A stretch of 34,594 nucleotides of DNA. Source: Armatimonadota bacterium. GTDB taxonomy: Bacteria; Armatimonadota; Armatimonadia; Armatimonadales; Capsulimonadaceae. Numbering within the stretch: the first letter of the stretch is position 1; every line of letters begins with the position of its first letter. The notes beneath the pieces were generated by a model. That model made no database searches. It was not told where the DNA came from and saw only the letters and a program-made list of their open reading frames with translations. The position numbers and the translations under genes are program-made. The stretch spans positions 1-34,594 of the forward strand of contig JANXMY010000146.1 of the NCBI GenBank assembly GCA_025354405.1. The letters are read 5' to 3'. This document shows positions 16,069 through 23,420 of the stretch, piece by piece.

Positions 16069-16097
16069 AGTATAGCGCATCTTGTATTCAGAGTCAA
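16069..16097 (-). promoter_or_regulatory. Sigma-70-type promoter of the 3D-domain gene
   Basis: On the minus strand TTGACT (complement of 16092-16097) and TATACT (complement of 16069-16074) are spaced by exactly 17 bases. Transcription would start near 16062 and run leftwards. Confidence 0.8.
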
Positions 16098-16174
16098 CCC
16101 GCCCTCTCACGAAAAATCAACTTATTACTAATTAATGATAGGCGAAGCAAGTAAAAATAATAGTGACTTTTTTC

Positions 16175-16203
16175 TTGACTTTCACGGTTAAGTAAGGTAT
16201 AGT
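16175..16203 (+). promoter_or_regulatory. recA promoter
   Basis: TTGACT (16175-16180) and TATAGT (16198-16203) have a 17-base spacer. Transcription should begin near 16210, so the candidate LexA box at 16214-16227 lies right at the start site. The AT-rich stretch upstream (around 16120-16170) may act as an UP element. Confidence 0.8.
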
Positions 16204-16213
16204 AAAGTGTTTA

Positions 16214-16227
16214 CGAACAGACGTTTG
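16214..16227. promoter_or_regulatory. Putative LexA (SOS) box of recA
   Basis: CGAAC-AGAC-GTTTG matches the CAAAC-N4-GTTTG palindromes at lexA and the LysM gene with one change, and lies just downstream of the recA -10. The pattern is close to the Firmicutes-type GAAC-N4-GTTC box. Confidence 0.65.
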
Positions 16228-16254
16228 CAGATATGGTGTGGGGAGGAAACAGTT

Positions 16255-17292
16255 TTGGATAAAGAAAAAGCTTTAGAGATGGCGCTGGCGCAGATCGACA
16301 AACAGTTCGGCAAAGGGGCCATTATGCGCCTCGGACAGTCCGAGCGCACGGTCACAGAGGCGATCTCGACGGGATCGATCGCCCTTGATATCGCGCTGGG
16401 TGTCGGCGGCATTCCGAAAGGGCGCATCACGGAGATTTACGGGCCGGAATCCTCGGGTAAGACAACCCTTGCCCTGCATCTGGTCGCTGAGGCACAGAGG
16501 GCGGGCGGCATTTGCGCCTTTATCGACGCCGAGCATGCTCTGGACTCCGAATACGCACGCAATCTAGGTGTGGATATTGACGGCCTCCTGGTCTCGCAGC
16601 CTTCGACCGGTGAGGAAGCTCTGGAGATCACCGACGGCCTGATCCGTTCCGGAGCCGTCGCGATGATCGTCGTCGACTCCGTCGCCGCGCTGGTACCGAA
16701 GGCCGAGATCGAAGGCGAGATGGGCGACAGCCACATGGGCCTTCAGGCGCGTATGATGTCCCAGGCCATGCGAAAGCTGTCCGGCAGCATCTCCAAGACC
16801 AACACCGTCGTGATCTTCATCAATCAGCTGCGCGAGAAGATCGGGGTCATGTTCGGCAACCCGGAGACTCAGCCCGGCGGCAAAGCCCTGAAGTTTTATG
16901 CTTCGGTGCGGCTAGACATCCGCCGTGTCGAGACCCTGAAGCAGGGCACGGATATGGTCGGCAACCGGGTCAAAGTGAAAGTGGTCAAGAACAAAGTCGC
17001 TCCGCCTTTTCGACAGGCCGAATTCGATATTATGTTCGGCAAGGGTATCTCCCGTTCGGGCGGCGTTCTGGACATGGCGATCGAGCTGGGTTTCGCAAAC
17101 AAGTCCGGCTCCTGGTTCACTTACGGCGATCAGCGGATCGGTCAGGGACGCGAGAACGCCAAGCAGTTCCTGGAAGAGCATGTCGATGTCATGGCCGAAA
17201 TGGAATCTCGGATTCGGCAGTCTGCAGCCGGCACAGTGGCCGCTCTGCCAGAAGACGCCGAGGAAGATGACGAAGTGGCACTGGCGAAGTAA
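16255..17292 (+). CDS. recA: Recombinase A
   Basis: From TTG 16255 the protein has 345 residues. GGGGAGGA lies seven bases before it, and [20 protein letters not shown] is the usual RecA beginning; the upstream GTG at 16207 would cut through the LexA box. Walker A is GPESSGKT at 63-70. [34 protein letters not shown] and [17 protein letters not shown] are hallmark RecA segments (Walker B, L2 region and ATP cap). It drives homologous strand exchange and triggers LexA self-cleavage. The acidic tail (EDAEEDDE) is typical. A second gene starts 63 bases downstream and is probably co-transcribed, ending at the terminator at 18228. Confidence 0.98.
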   Translation: MDKEKALEMALAQIDKQFGKGAIMRLGQSERTVTEAISTGSIALDIALGVGGIPKGRITEIYGPESSGKTTLALHLVAEAQRAGGICAFIDAEHALDSEYARNLGVDIDGLLVSQPSTGEEALEITDGLIRSGAVAMIVVDSVAALVPKAEIEGEMGDSHMGLQARMMSQAMRKLSGSISKTNTVVIFINQLREKIGVMFGNPETQPGGKALKFYASVRLDIRRVETLKQGTDMVGNRVKVKVVKNKVAPPFRQAEFDIMFGKGISRSGGVLDMAIELGFANKSGSWFTYGDQRIGQGRENAKQFLEEHVDVMAEMESRIRQSAAGTVAALPEDAEEDDEVALAK

Positions 17293-17355
17293 TTCGACAC
17301 GGCAAACTCGCAAAATCTACTGACATTTGACCTGGTTTAAGGGGAACTGAAAACA

Positions 17356-18216
17356 ATGGCCTTCGACTTCAAGCGACATTTAATTAAAGTGCAGGGCGGG
17401 CGGTCTTATCTGCCCGTCTCGGCCCGGATCGTCTGGTTCCGGCAGGAACATCCTGATTGGGGCATCCACACGGAGCCGATCGAGATCAACCACGAAAAGC
17501 AGTACGCCGTCTTCCGGGCGATCATCTACAATGCCGAAGGCAAGCTGATGTCGATGGGGACCAAGAAGGAAGATGTCAAGGGATTTGGCGACTACATGGA
17601 GAAAGCGGAGACGGGGGCGGTAGGCCGTGCCCTGGCACTCTGCGGCTTTGGAACACAGTTCTCGCCGGAGCTGGATGAAGCCGCCGGTGGACGCTTCGCC
17701 GACAGCCCGCAGCCCATGGGCGGCGGCAATCGGTATGGAGGCGGAAATGGCGGCGGCGGCAACAACGGAGGGAGCGGCAATGGTGGCAGCTCCTACAACA
17801 ATGCTCCGCCCCGCGAAAGCTACAACTCGGCTCCGCCGCCGCCGCGTGACCGCCCCGCCCCGATCCGCGAGACTGCCCCAGCACCTGTCCGTTCAGAGGC
17901 AACTCGCCCGGCTCCCCTGCCGGGAGACGGCGAAGATGACTTCGAGGCATTGGTCAGCGGCGGGCTGCGCAACGCGACGGAGGACGATCCATTTGGCGAT
18001 GAAGAAGAGGCTGCCGCCCCGTCGGTGCGCCCCGCTCCTGCCATCAGAACTGGAGTGTCCCCGGTCTCCGGGCCAGCCGGCACTCCCGCCTGCCTCGGCT
18101 GCGGAAAAGCCCTGACCAAAGCCCAGCAGGAACTTTCCGTCCGCAACTACGGCGAGGCCCTGTGCCCCGTCTGCCAGAAAGACAAGAGCCGTCTCCCCGC
18201 GATGGCCGATCGGTAG
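17356..18216 (+). CDS. recA-linked protein: conserved N-terminal domain, Gly-rich linker, C-terminal zinc ribbon
   Basis: The 286-residue protein starts with ATG behind AAGGGGA. The first 105 residues form a compact domain (YLPVSARIVWFRQEHPDWGI, then EKAETGAVGRALALCGFGTQF). The ET-xx-(V/I)GRAL motif recalls small conserved proteins and single-strand annealing or Rad52-like phage proteins, but I cannot assign a family. A glycine/asparagine-rich stretch (122-147), a proline-rich part and an acidic patch (GDGEDDFEALV, GDEEEAA) follow. A zinc ribbon closes it, with C256, C259, C280 and C283. The layout of globular domain, disordered Gly-rich linker and acidic segment resembles SSB. Position after recA and LexA control suggest a recombination accessory role, which is an inference. 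Confidence 0.75.
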   Translation: MAFDFKRHLIKVQGGRSYLPVSARIVWFRQEHPDWGIHTEPIEINHEKQYAVFRAIIYNAEGKLMSMGTKKEDVKGFGDYMEKAETGAVGRALALCGFGTQFSPELDEAAGGRFADSPQPMGGGNRYGGGNGGGGNNGGSGNGGSSYNNAPPRESYNSAPPPPRDRPAPIRETAPAPVRSEATRPAPLPGDGEDDFEALVSGGLRNATEDDPFGDEEEAAAPSVRPAPAIRTGVSPVSGPAGTPACLGCGKALTKAQQELSVRNYGEALCPVCQKDKSRLPAMADR

Positions 18217-18227
18217 AGCTGCACGTC

Positions 18228-18266
18228 AAAAAGGCCTGGCTTCTCAGTAAGAAGCCAGGCCTTTTT
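18228..18266. terminator. Bidirectional rho-independent terminator
   Basis: AAAAAGGCCTGGCTTCT (18228-18244) pairs perfectly over 17 bases with 18250-18266 across a five-base loop. T-runs exist on both strands, so it can end both the recA unit and the convergent LysM gene. Confidence 0.93.
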
Positions 18267-18298
18267 GTGTCTTACAGGATCACTGACTGATCGAAAGC

Positions 18299-18817
18299 TC
18301 ACCGGGAAGCAACACGGGTATGGTGATAATTCTGCTCGATCTGTGCAATTACGGTGGGACTGGTCACGGGAATAAGGAGATGCTGGCCGGGAAGAAGCGG
18401 AGCGAAACCAGAGAGATGGTTGACACGCGCGATCTGCTCTTCACGATCCAGGATATAGGTGTTAGAATCTCCGTAGCGGGAGGCGAAGCGGCTCAGCGTA
18501 TCGCCATGCTTCACGGTTTTGGAGATCATCAGAATGGTAGGTGTGGACACCAGGGAATAACTTGACTGAACCGTGTGGAATACAGACACACCGAAGCTAA
18601 TGATGAAATAGAGCAGCACTGCGGCGGCGGCGGCAAGAGCGGAAATATTTTCCAAGCGGCGAAGCGGGTTAGTCCGCGTCTGCCGCCGAAGGAAGGCTTC
18701 AGAAGTTGAATTTTTAGAAGTAAGATCTTTGGAAGTGAAGTCTTTGAGCACCAGCCGGGGCCGCAGGGGGGCAAGAGCAGGGCGAGCATCAATCACGTCT
18801 ATTCTCAGTGGAACCAT
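18299..18817 (-). CDS. SOS-controlled single-pass membrane LysM protein (YneA-like division inhibitor candidate)
   Basis: From ATG 18817, eight bases behind GAGGAG, the protein has 172 residues. A cytoplasmic N-terminus (1-57) with a fivefold-residue repeat (KDFTS, KDLTS, KNSTS at 25-39) is followed by one transmembrane helix (58-80). A LysM domain spans about 100-151 (TVKHGDTLSRFASRYGD to LLPGQHLLIPV). The gene is divergent from lexA and its promoter carries a perfect LexA-type palindrome. In Bacillus, yneA encodes a LysM membrane protein that halts division during SOS and lies divergent from lexA. Shared domain order, location and operator suggest the same job. The longer N-terminal arm differs from YneA, which has only about 105 residues. 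Confidence 0.75.
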   Translation of the reverse strand: MVPLRIDVIDARPALAPLRPRLVLKDFTSKDLTSKNSTSEAFLRRQTRTNPLRRLENISALAAAAAVLLYFIISFGVSVFHTVQSSYSLVSTPTILMISKTVKHGDTLSRFASRYGDSNTYILDREEQIARVNHLSGFAPLLPGQHLLIPVTSPTVIAQIEQNYHHTRVASR

Positions 18818-18851
18818 ATCAAATCTCCTCACATCGCAAAATAGCATACAA

Positions 18852-18867
18852 GCAAACATTAGTTTGC
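18852..18867. promoter_or_regulatory. Putative LexA box of the LysM gene
   Basis: GCAAAC-ATTA-GTTTGC is a perfect 16-base palindrome. It lies just downstream of the minus-strand -10 hexamer at 18877-18882, near the transcription start, so a bound repressor would block initiation. Confidence 0.8.
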
Positions 18868-18876
18868 ATCTTTGGT

Positions 18877-18905
18877 ATTATACACAACATACAGATAGCT
18901 GTCAA
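18877..18905 (-). promoter_or_regulatory. Consensus sigma-70 promoter of the LysM gene
   Basis: On the minus strand TTGACA (complement of 18900-18905) and TATAAT (complement of 18877-18882) are both perfect and are spaced by 17 bases. Such a strong promoter would need tight repression, which fits the adjacent LexA-type box. Confidence 0.88.
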
Positions 18906-18932
18906 GACAATTGTGCCCATATACCAGGAAAA

Positions 18933-18948
18933 ACAAACTATTGTTTGT
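18933..18948. promoter_or_regulatory. Putative LexA box of lexA
   Basis: ACAAAC-TATT-GTTTGT is a perfect 16-base palindrome and shares CAAAC-N4-GTTTG with the LysM-gene site. It overlaps the expected -35 region of lexA, suggesting autoregulation. Confidence 0.8.
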
Positions 18949-18966
18949 GTAGGTTCCGCCGTTCTG

Positions 18967-18975
18967 TGGTATAAT
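18967..18975 (+). promoter_or_regulatory. Extended -10 promoter of lexA
   Basis: TGGTATAAT gives a perfect -10 hexamer (18970-18975) with the TGn extension. No good -35 is present, as expected for an extended -10 promoter. The leader to ATG 19040 is about 58 bases. Confidence 0.7.
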
Positions 18976-19039
18976 CCACTGAACAGCAGTTATTCATCTT
19001 TATTCGCTTTTATTTCATTCCTATTCCAAAGGTTACTCC

Positions 19040-19669
19040 ATGAACACACTCACTGAGAAACAGCGGCAGATCCTTCAAGTCATACGCACTCATATCGAAC
19101 AGCGCGGGCAGGCTCCTACGGTTCGGGAGATCGGAGCCGAGGTAAGCCTCAGCTCTAGCTGCACCGTTAAGAAGCATCTGGACAGCCTGGAAGCCAAAGG
19201 TTTTCTGCGGCGGGACCGCTACAAGCGGGCTTTGCACCTGATGGAAGGGGGCGAACAAGTCGCCATGGGCCGCTCGGTCTGTGTTCCCCTGCTGGGCCGG
19301 GTCGCAGGCGGGACGCCAATCCTGGCCGAGCAGTCCCTAAACCCGGAGATGCTGCCACTGCCCGTCTCCCTGCTTCGGCGGGGTGACCAGTCGGGTCGAG
19401 ATCTGTTTGCCCTGGAAGTTTACGGCGATTCTATGCGCAATGCAGGAATTGGCGATGGTGATATCGTCGTGGCTCGCCGGCAGAGCACAGCGGTCGACGG
19501 AGACATCGTGGTGGCGCTTCTGGGCGAAGAGGCCACGGTGAAGACTTTCTATTTGGAAGCCGATGGCATGGTCCGTCTGCAGCCGGAGAACGCCGACTAC
19601 TCCCCTCTTTTTTCAGCGGACGTGACGATTATGGGCAAAGTCGCAATGGCGATTAAACGCTTTAATTGA
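19040..19669 (+). CDS. lexA: LexA repressor (SOS regulator, self-cleaving)
   Basis: The 209-residue protein begins MNTLTEKQRQILQVIRTHIE, the standard LexA winged-helix start. The recognition helix region (VREIGAEVSLSSSCTVKKHL) differs somewhat from the Bacillus form. The Ala-Gly cleavage bond is A89-G90 (GRVAGGTP). The catalytic serine is S131 (YGDSMRNAGI) and the lysine K168 (EEATVKTF), 37 residues apart as in Escherichia coli. RecA filaments should stimulate cleavage and derepress recA, lexA and the LysM gene. A weak AAAGG lies before the ATG. It is well separated from the next gene. Confidence 0.97.
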   Translation: MNTLTEKQRQILQVIRTHIEQRGQAPTVREIGAEVSLSSSCTVKKHLDSLEAKGFLRRDRYKRALHLMEGGEQVAMGRSVCVPLLGRVAGGTPILAEQSLNPEMLPLPVSLLRRGDQSGRDLFALEVYGDSMRNAGIGDGDIVVARRQSTAVDGDIVVALLGEEATVKTFYLEADGMVRLQPENADYSPLFSADVTIMGKVAMAIKRFN

Positions 19670-19713
19670 AGCACTTGAATTAAATCCCTCTTAAAATCGA
19701 GTGCCGCCCCCTC

Positions 19714-20193
19714 ATGCCGCAAACAGTCCCCACCGTGATCAGCGTCACCAGTGCCATTGGCAGCGTCGTCGCTCCAGTAGGCCTCATTACGACGACGGCA
19801 ATCCTGCTTTCTGGGTATACCTCGAAATACAGCAGCATTTCCGATCAGCTGCGTAAGCTAGCCGCGGAGTACCGCACGGAGATCGAAGCGACATCGCGGC
19901 GCGAAAATATTCGGGAGCAGCTGCGGCTGTATCACCGGCGTATTACGGCAATGTGGGCCGCCAGTACCCTTCTCTCCCTGGCCCTGCTTTCGTTTATCGT
20001 GACTGTGCTGATCGTTTTGTTTTCGATCCGGGCCACGCATCTGGGCCCGGTGGGGGTCGGCACACTACTGCTCGGGCTGGTTTTTGTCGCGGCGGGTGTC
20101 GGGCTGGAGCTGTACGAAATCAGCCTGGCCCGTCTGACTGTTGCCGGGGAGCTGTCGGATATTTTCGAGGGGCCAAAGAGCACACAAGTTTAA
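19714..20193 (+). CDS. DUF2721-like small membrane protein
   Basis: The 159-residue protein has three to four hydrophobic segments: near the N-terminus (IGSVVAPVGLITTTAILLSG), then STLLSLALLSFIVTVLIVLF and GVGTLLLGLVFVAAGVGLEL. The soluble stretch between the first two is charged (QLRKLAAEYRTEIEATSRRE) and probably helical. The pattern fits DUF2721 membrane proteins, with RRIT and the closing ELYEISLA helix. Function is unknown. It starts 44 bases after lexA on the same strand with only a weak ribosome binding site. No terminator was seen in between, so it may be read from the lexA promoter. Confidence 0.7.
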   Translation: MPQTVPTVISVTSAIGSVVAPVGLITTTAILLSGYTSKYSSISDQLRKLAAEYRTEIEATSRRENIREQLRLYHRRITAMWAASTLLSLALLSFIVTVLIVLFSIRATHLGPVGVGTLLLGLVFVAAGVGLELYEISLARLTVAGELSDIFEGPKSTQV

Positions 20194-20229
20194 TGGTATC
20201 CCTATTTTTAATTCTTAGAGGATCAGAAT

Positions 20230-20739
20230 ATGCAAACAAAGACAGGGCGGGAGCTGGGCGGGCTGGCGGTGATGACACTCACCGGCGGAGAGCGGCTGGG
20301 GCGAATTGCCGACGTAGTATTTCATACGGGGACTGGTCGCGTCGCCGGATTTCTGGTGGACCGCGGCGGACTCTTTGCGAAGCATCAGTTTTTAGCAGCT
20401 GAGCAGATACAGAGTGTCGGAGGCGACGCCGTGACTGTTACCGCTGCCGATGTCCTGATCGCCTCGCCCCCGGCAGCCGACCCCTCTGAGGTAGCGTCTA
20501 AGTCGCTGGACGGTCGCCCGGTGCTGAACCAGAGTGGGACTGCAATCGGCAAGGTCTCCGATGTCGTCGTAGACACCGTCTCACTGACAGTCATGTCCCT
20601 GCTGCTTGCTACCGGACTGCTGGACAATGCTCTGCACGGCCGCCCTGCCCTCCCATTTTCCTTCATTCAGGCCATTGGTGCCGACAGCGTGATTGCTTCC
20701 AATGAATATGACCCGAAAAATCCCACCGTACAGGCTTAG
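20230..20739 (+). CDS. Protein with two PRC-barrel domains
   Basis: The 169-residue protein has two repeats of the PRC-barrel type. The first is GRELGGLAVMTLTGGERLGRI with VAGFLVDRGG, and the second is SLDGRPVLNQSGTAIGKVSD with VMSLLLATG. PRC-barrel proteins act in photosynthetic reaction centres, ribosome maturation (RimM) and many poorly known small proteins. Neither a membrane segment nor other domains are seen here, so the role is unknown. GAGG precedes the ATG. Its end overlaps the start of the next gene by 38 bases, indicating translational coupling. Confidence 0.85.
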   Translation: MQTKTGRELGGLAVMTLTGGERLGRIADVVFHTGTGRVAGFLVDRGGLFAKHQFLAAEQIQSVGGDAVTVTAADVLIASPPAADPSEVASKSLDGRPVLNQSGTAIGKVSDVVVDTVSLTVMSLLLATGLLDNALHGRPALPFSFIQAIGADSVIASNEYDPKNPTVQA

Positions 20740-21445
20740 GCCAGTCCTCCTCCTGCTTGCAGTGAGCGCATTGACCTGCGGCTGCGGCCACCCGGTACAG
20801 GAGACGGCGGCACATAAAATCGCCGATGTTCTCCCATCCGTGATTGGCCCCGCCGCGCGTTACGACGTGCAGGTGGACGGCGACCCATTTGCCCTCGCCC
20901 GGGGCCGGGCACGCGCCGTACACATTCAGGGACAGGAGGTACAGATTGGGCCCAGCCTGACCCTGGACACCTTAAATGCCGATGCCAAAGACGTGTCGTT
21001 CAGCTCGGAAACTCGGCGACTGGAGCATATCGGCTCAACGAGTTTCACTGCCACCCTGGGGCAAAGCAATCTCTCGGCGTATCTCGCGCAGACCAAGCCA
21101 CTCCTGCCCGGTCTCGTCGTGACTCTGGCAGAGAGCGGCGTGCAGGCCCGTGTCCCAGTCGCTTTTCTGGGAATACAAACCACCGCCGCGCTGACTGGCA
21201 CACTTACCCCGAGCGCGTCGGAAGCAGGGAAACTGGATTTCCAAACGGATAGTGCCCATCTTGGCATCGTTCCGCTCCCCCCCGCCCTGGTCAATCTCGC
21301 ACTGGACCAGCTAAATCCCCTCGTCGACCTAACCCATCTGCGCGTGCCCCTGATAGTTTCCCATGCTGGCGTCATTCAAGGCCGCCTTACTCTGGACGGG
21401 ACCGCGGATTTGAATGGTTTAGTTAAGCTTGAAAGGGGAATATAG
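20702..21445 (+). CDS. DUF2993 (LmeA-like) exported protein
   Basis: From ATG 20702 the protein has about 247 residues; ATG 20708 is a second choice. It starts inside the preceding gene because later starts would remove the signal peptide (LRPVLLLLAVSALTCGCG). The cysteines after it could form a lipoprotein site, but LTCGC is not a clean lipobox. The body fits DUF2993 family proteins: DVQVDGDPFALARGRARAVHI, then LTLDTLNADAKDVSF and SLTFTATLGQ-like beta-strands. Some relatives (LmeA) bind phospholipids in mycobacterial envelopes. Envelope lipid handling is possible here, but not shown. Confidence 0.78.
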   Translation: MNMTRKIPPYRLRPVLLLLAVSALTCGCGHPVQETAAHKIADVLPSVIGPAARYDVQVDGDPFALARGRARAVHIQGQEVQIGPSLTLDTLNADAKDVSFSSETRRLEHIGSTSFTATLGQSNLSAYLAQTKPLLPGLVVTLAESGVQARVPVAFLGIQTTAALTGTLTPSASEAGKLDFQTDSAHLGIVPLPPALVNLALDQLNPLVDLTHLRVPLIVSHAGVIQGRLTLDGTADLNGLVKLERGI

Positions 21446-21510
21446 ACTTTACAAGTTTGGATCACCCGCACTCGCGGAAAACTGAATACCAGACTGAAGG
21501 GAAAGAGCTT

Positions 21511-21666
21511 ATGGGAAGCATACTTTATATTATTGGGGCAGTTTTGGTCGCATTTTGGCTGATCGGATTTTTGACGCACATTGGTGGCGGCCTGATTCAC
21601 ATTATCTTGGTGATTGCTGTTATTGTATTCTTGTTCCAGTTCCTGACCGGCCGCAAGTCAATATAA
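21511..21666 (+). CDS. lmo0937-like small membrane protein
   Basis: The 51-residue protein starts at ATG 21511 after GAAGGGAAAG. It consists of two hydrophobic stretches (ILYIIGAVLVAFWLIGFL and IIHIILVIAVIVFLFQFL-like) joined by THIGGGLIH, and ends in GRKSI. This matches the lmo0937/DUF5670 family of small membrane proteins with a conserved GGG-x-IH motif. Its function is unknown; many such genes are stress induced. A strong terminator follows within 20 bases. Confidence 0.82.
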   Translation: MGSILYIIGAVLVAFWLIGFLTHIGGGLIHIILVIAVIVFLFQFLTGRKSI

Positions 21667-21682
21667 CACAAACTTTACAAAT

Positions 21683-21719
21683 AAAAAAGGCCCTCGATGT
21701 TTCCATCGAGGGCTTTTTT
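21683..21719. terminator. Bidirectional rho-independent terminator
   Basis: AAAAAAG and CCCTCGATG (21683-21699, with one bulged G) pair with CATCGAGGGCTTTTTT (21704-21719) over a four-base loop. T- and A-runs flank both sides. It lies between the small membrane gene and the convergent reductase gene. Confidence 0.92.
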
Positions 21720-21733
21720 GTTGGCACGAACTC

Positions 21734-23410
21734 TCACGATTTTGGAGCAGCAGGTATTTGAGCCAGATACTGATGGACGAAAGCGACTGCCATGCTGCCT
21801 TCTCCCACCCCCGAAGCGACCCTTTTGATCGAGCCATGGCGCACGTCGCCTGCCGCGAAGATGCCCGGGACGCTGGTCTCCAGCAGATATGGGTCGCGAT
21901 CCAGCTCCCATTTCCCCGAAGCTTGCGCCTCCGCGCCCGTCAGAAGGTAGCCGCGTTCATCGCGGGCGATGGCTTCCGGCAGCCAGTGCGTCTCAGCATC
22001 GGCCCCGATAAACACGAACAGCGCATCTGTTGGGTATCGCTGCGTCTCAGGCTGCCCTGCAGCCGCTCCTCGGCGCATCGTAATCGCTTCCAGATGCCCC
22101 TCCCCATGTACTTCTTCTACCGAGGCATTCAGCTCGATGCGAATATTTTCCTTTGTCGCGAGCTGAGCGATCAGATACTGAGACATTCCCTTCTCGATGG
22201 AGGAGGCTCGTATCACCAGTGTCACCTGCCGGGCATAGTCAGCGAAAAACAGCGCCGACTGCCCCGCCGAATTGCCGCCGCCAATCAGATAAACATCTTT
22301 GTCACGGACTCCCATGGCTTCAGTCCGAGCGGCTCCGTAGTAAATCCCCCTGCCTATCAGTGCCTCCGCACCCGGCACGGACAGTGAGCGCCAGGCGACT
22401 CCGGTGGCGATAATCACCGTATCCGCTTCGACGGGTTCCTCTCCGTCAAGGGTGATCCGTGTCGAGTTAGGCCCGACAAGAACCTCCTCGACCGTGCGGG
22501 TGACCACCACCTCTGTGCCGAAGCGGCGTGCCTGCTGCAAAGCCCGTGCCGCTAACTCTCCACCGGAAAGGCCCGTGGGGAACCCCAGATAATTCTCGAT
22601 CCGTGAACTTGTCCCGGCCTGTCCGCCAGCCACCCCGCGCTCCACCAGAAGCGTCCGGAGGCCCTCAGACGCACTGTAAACGGCGGCGGCCAGCCCCGCA
22701 GGCCCGCCGCCGACAATCACCACATCATAGCGCCGCAGGCGAGGCGCAGTCTGCAGGCCTAGGCGGTCCGCAATCTCCCGCGTCGAAGGCTCTCGAATCA
22801 CGGTGCCATCCGCAAATACGACTGCAGGATATGGGCCATTTGAGACGCTTGCAGGGATCAATTCAGACGCAGCGGGGTCAGAGGGATCAAGCCAGCGGAA
22901 GTCAAACCGGTTGCCGGACAGAAATTGGCGCAGATCGTAACAGGCGAGGTCGGCAGGATGTCCAATAATCAGTGTCGTTTGATGGGGCGTTTCCACAGAA
23001 AGGCGCTGCAGGTTAGAGACGCGCTCCGTCATCGTTCGCACAATCCCTGCCGCCAGTGCTTCCGAAGTCGAAAGAAGAGTGCTGAAGCCGGCGGCGTCCA
23101 GCCGGAGAACACGGGCCTCGTTCAGCGCCCGCAGATTGGAAAGGGCGGCAGATCCCAGCAGCAAAGGAACTTCGCCGAAGTAGCTCCCTGCCTGATACGT
23201 CCCTATGACCTGCTCAGCTCCGGACACCGTCTTGGAGAGCTCCAGATCACCGGAAAGCAGCAGAAAAAAGTCAGGCTGCTCGCCCTCGTGGATCAGCCAC
23301 TCCCCTTTCACCAAATGTACATCTGCAGCGCAGACGGCGATCTTCCGGAGGCCCGCCTCATCCAAACTCGCGAGAAGCGGTATAGTACGAAGCTCTTCAA
23401 GCGTAATCAT
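21734..23410 (-). CDS. Cyclic-nucleotide-binding domain fused to a thioredoxin-reductase-like flavoprotein
   Basis: The 558-residue protein has three parts. Residues 1-135 are a cNMP-binding fold (GEWLIHEGEQPDFFLLLSGDLEL, then GSYFGEVPLL). Residues 143-215 look like a thioredoxin/glutaredoxin-type domain with one cysteine. Residues 225-550 are a thioredoxin-reductase-type flavoprotein with VIVGGGPAGLAAA (FAD, G234-L240), IGGGNSAGQSA (NAD(P)H, 377-384) and the FAAGD motif. The usual CxxC redox pair of TrxR is absent, and the entire protein has only C27 and C157. It is therefore unlikely to be a classical thioredoxin reductase. It could be a flavoprotein regulated by a nucleotide. It lies 11 bases after DUF1854 on the same strand. 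Confidence 0.85.
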   Translation of the reverse strand: MITLEELRTIPLLASLDEAGLRKIAVCAADVHLVKGEWLIHEGEQPDFFLLLSGDLELSKTVSGAEQVIGTYQAGSYFGEVPLLLGSAALSNLRALNEARVLRLDAAGFSTLLSTSEALAAGIVRTMTERVSNLQRLSVETPHQTTLIIGHPADLACYDLRQFLSGNRFDFRWLDPSDPAASELIPASVSNGPYPAVVFADGTVIREPSTREIADRLGLQTAPRLRRYDVVIVGGGPAGLAAAVYSASEGLRTLLVERGVAGGQAGTSSRIENYLGFPTGLSGGELAARALQQARRFGTEVVVTRTVEEVLVGPNSTRITLDGEEPVEADTVIIATGVAWRSLSVPGAEALIGRGIYYGAARTEAMGVRDKDVYLIGGGNSAGQSALFFADYARQVTLVIRASSIEKGMSQYLIAQLATKENIRIELNASVEEVHGEGHLEAITMRRGAAAGQPETQRYPTDALFVFIGADAETHWLPEAIARDERGYLLTGAEAQASGKWELDRDPYLLETSVPGIFAAGDVRHGSIKRVASGVGEGSMAVAFVHQYLAQIPAAPKS

Positions 23411-23420
23411 AACCTATTCC

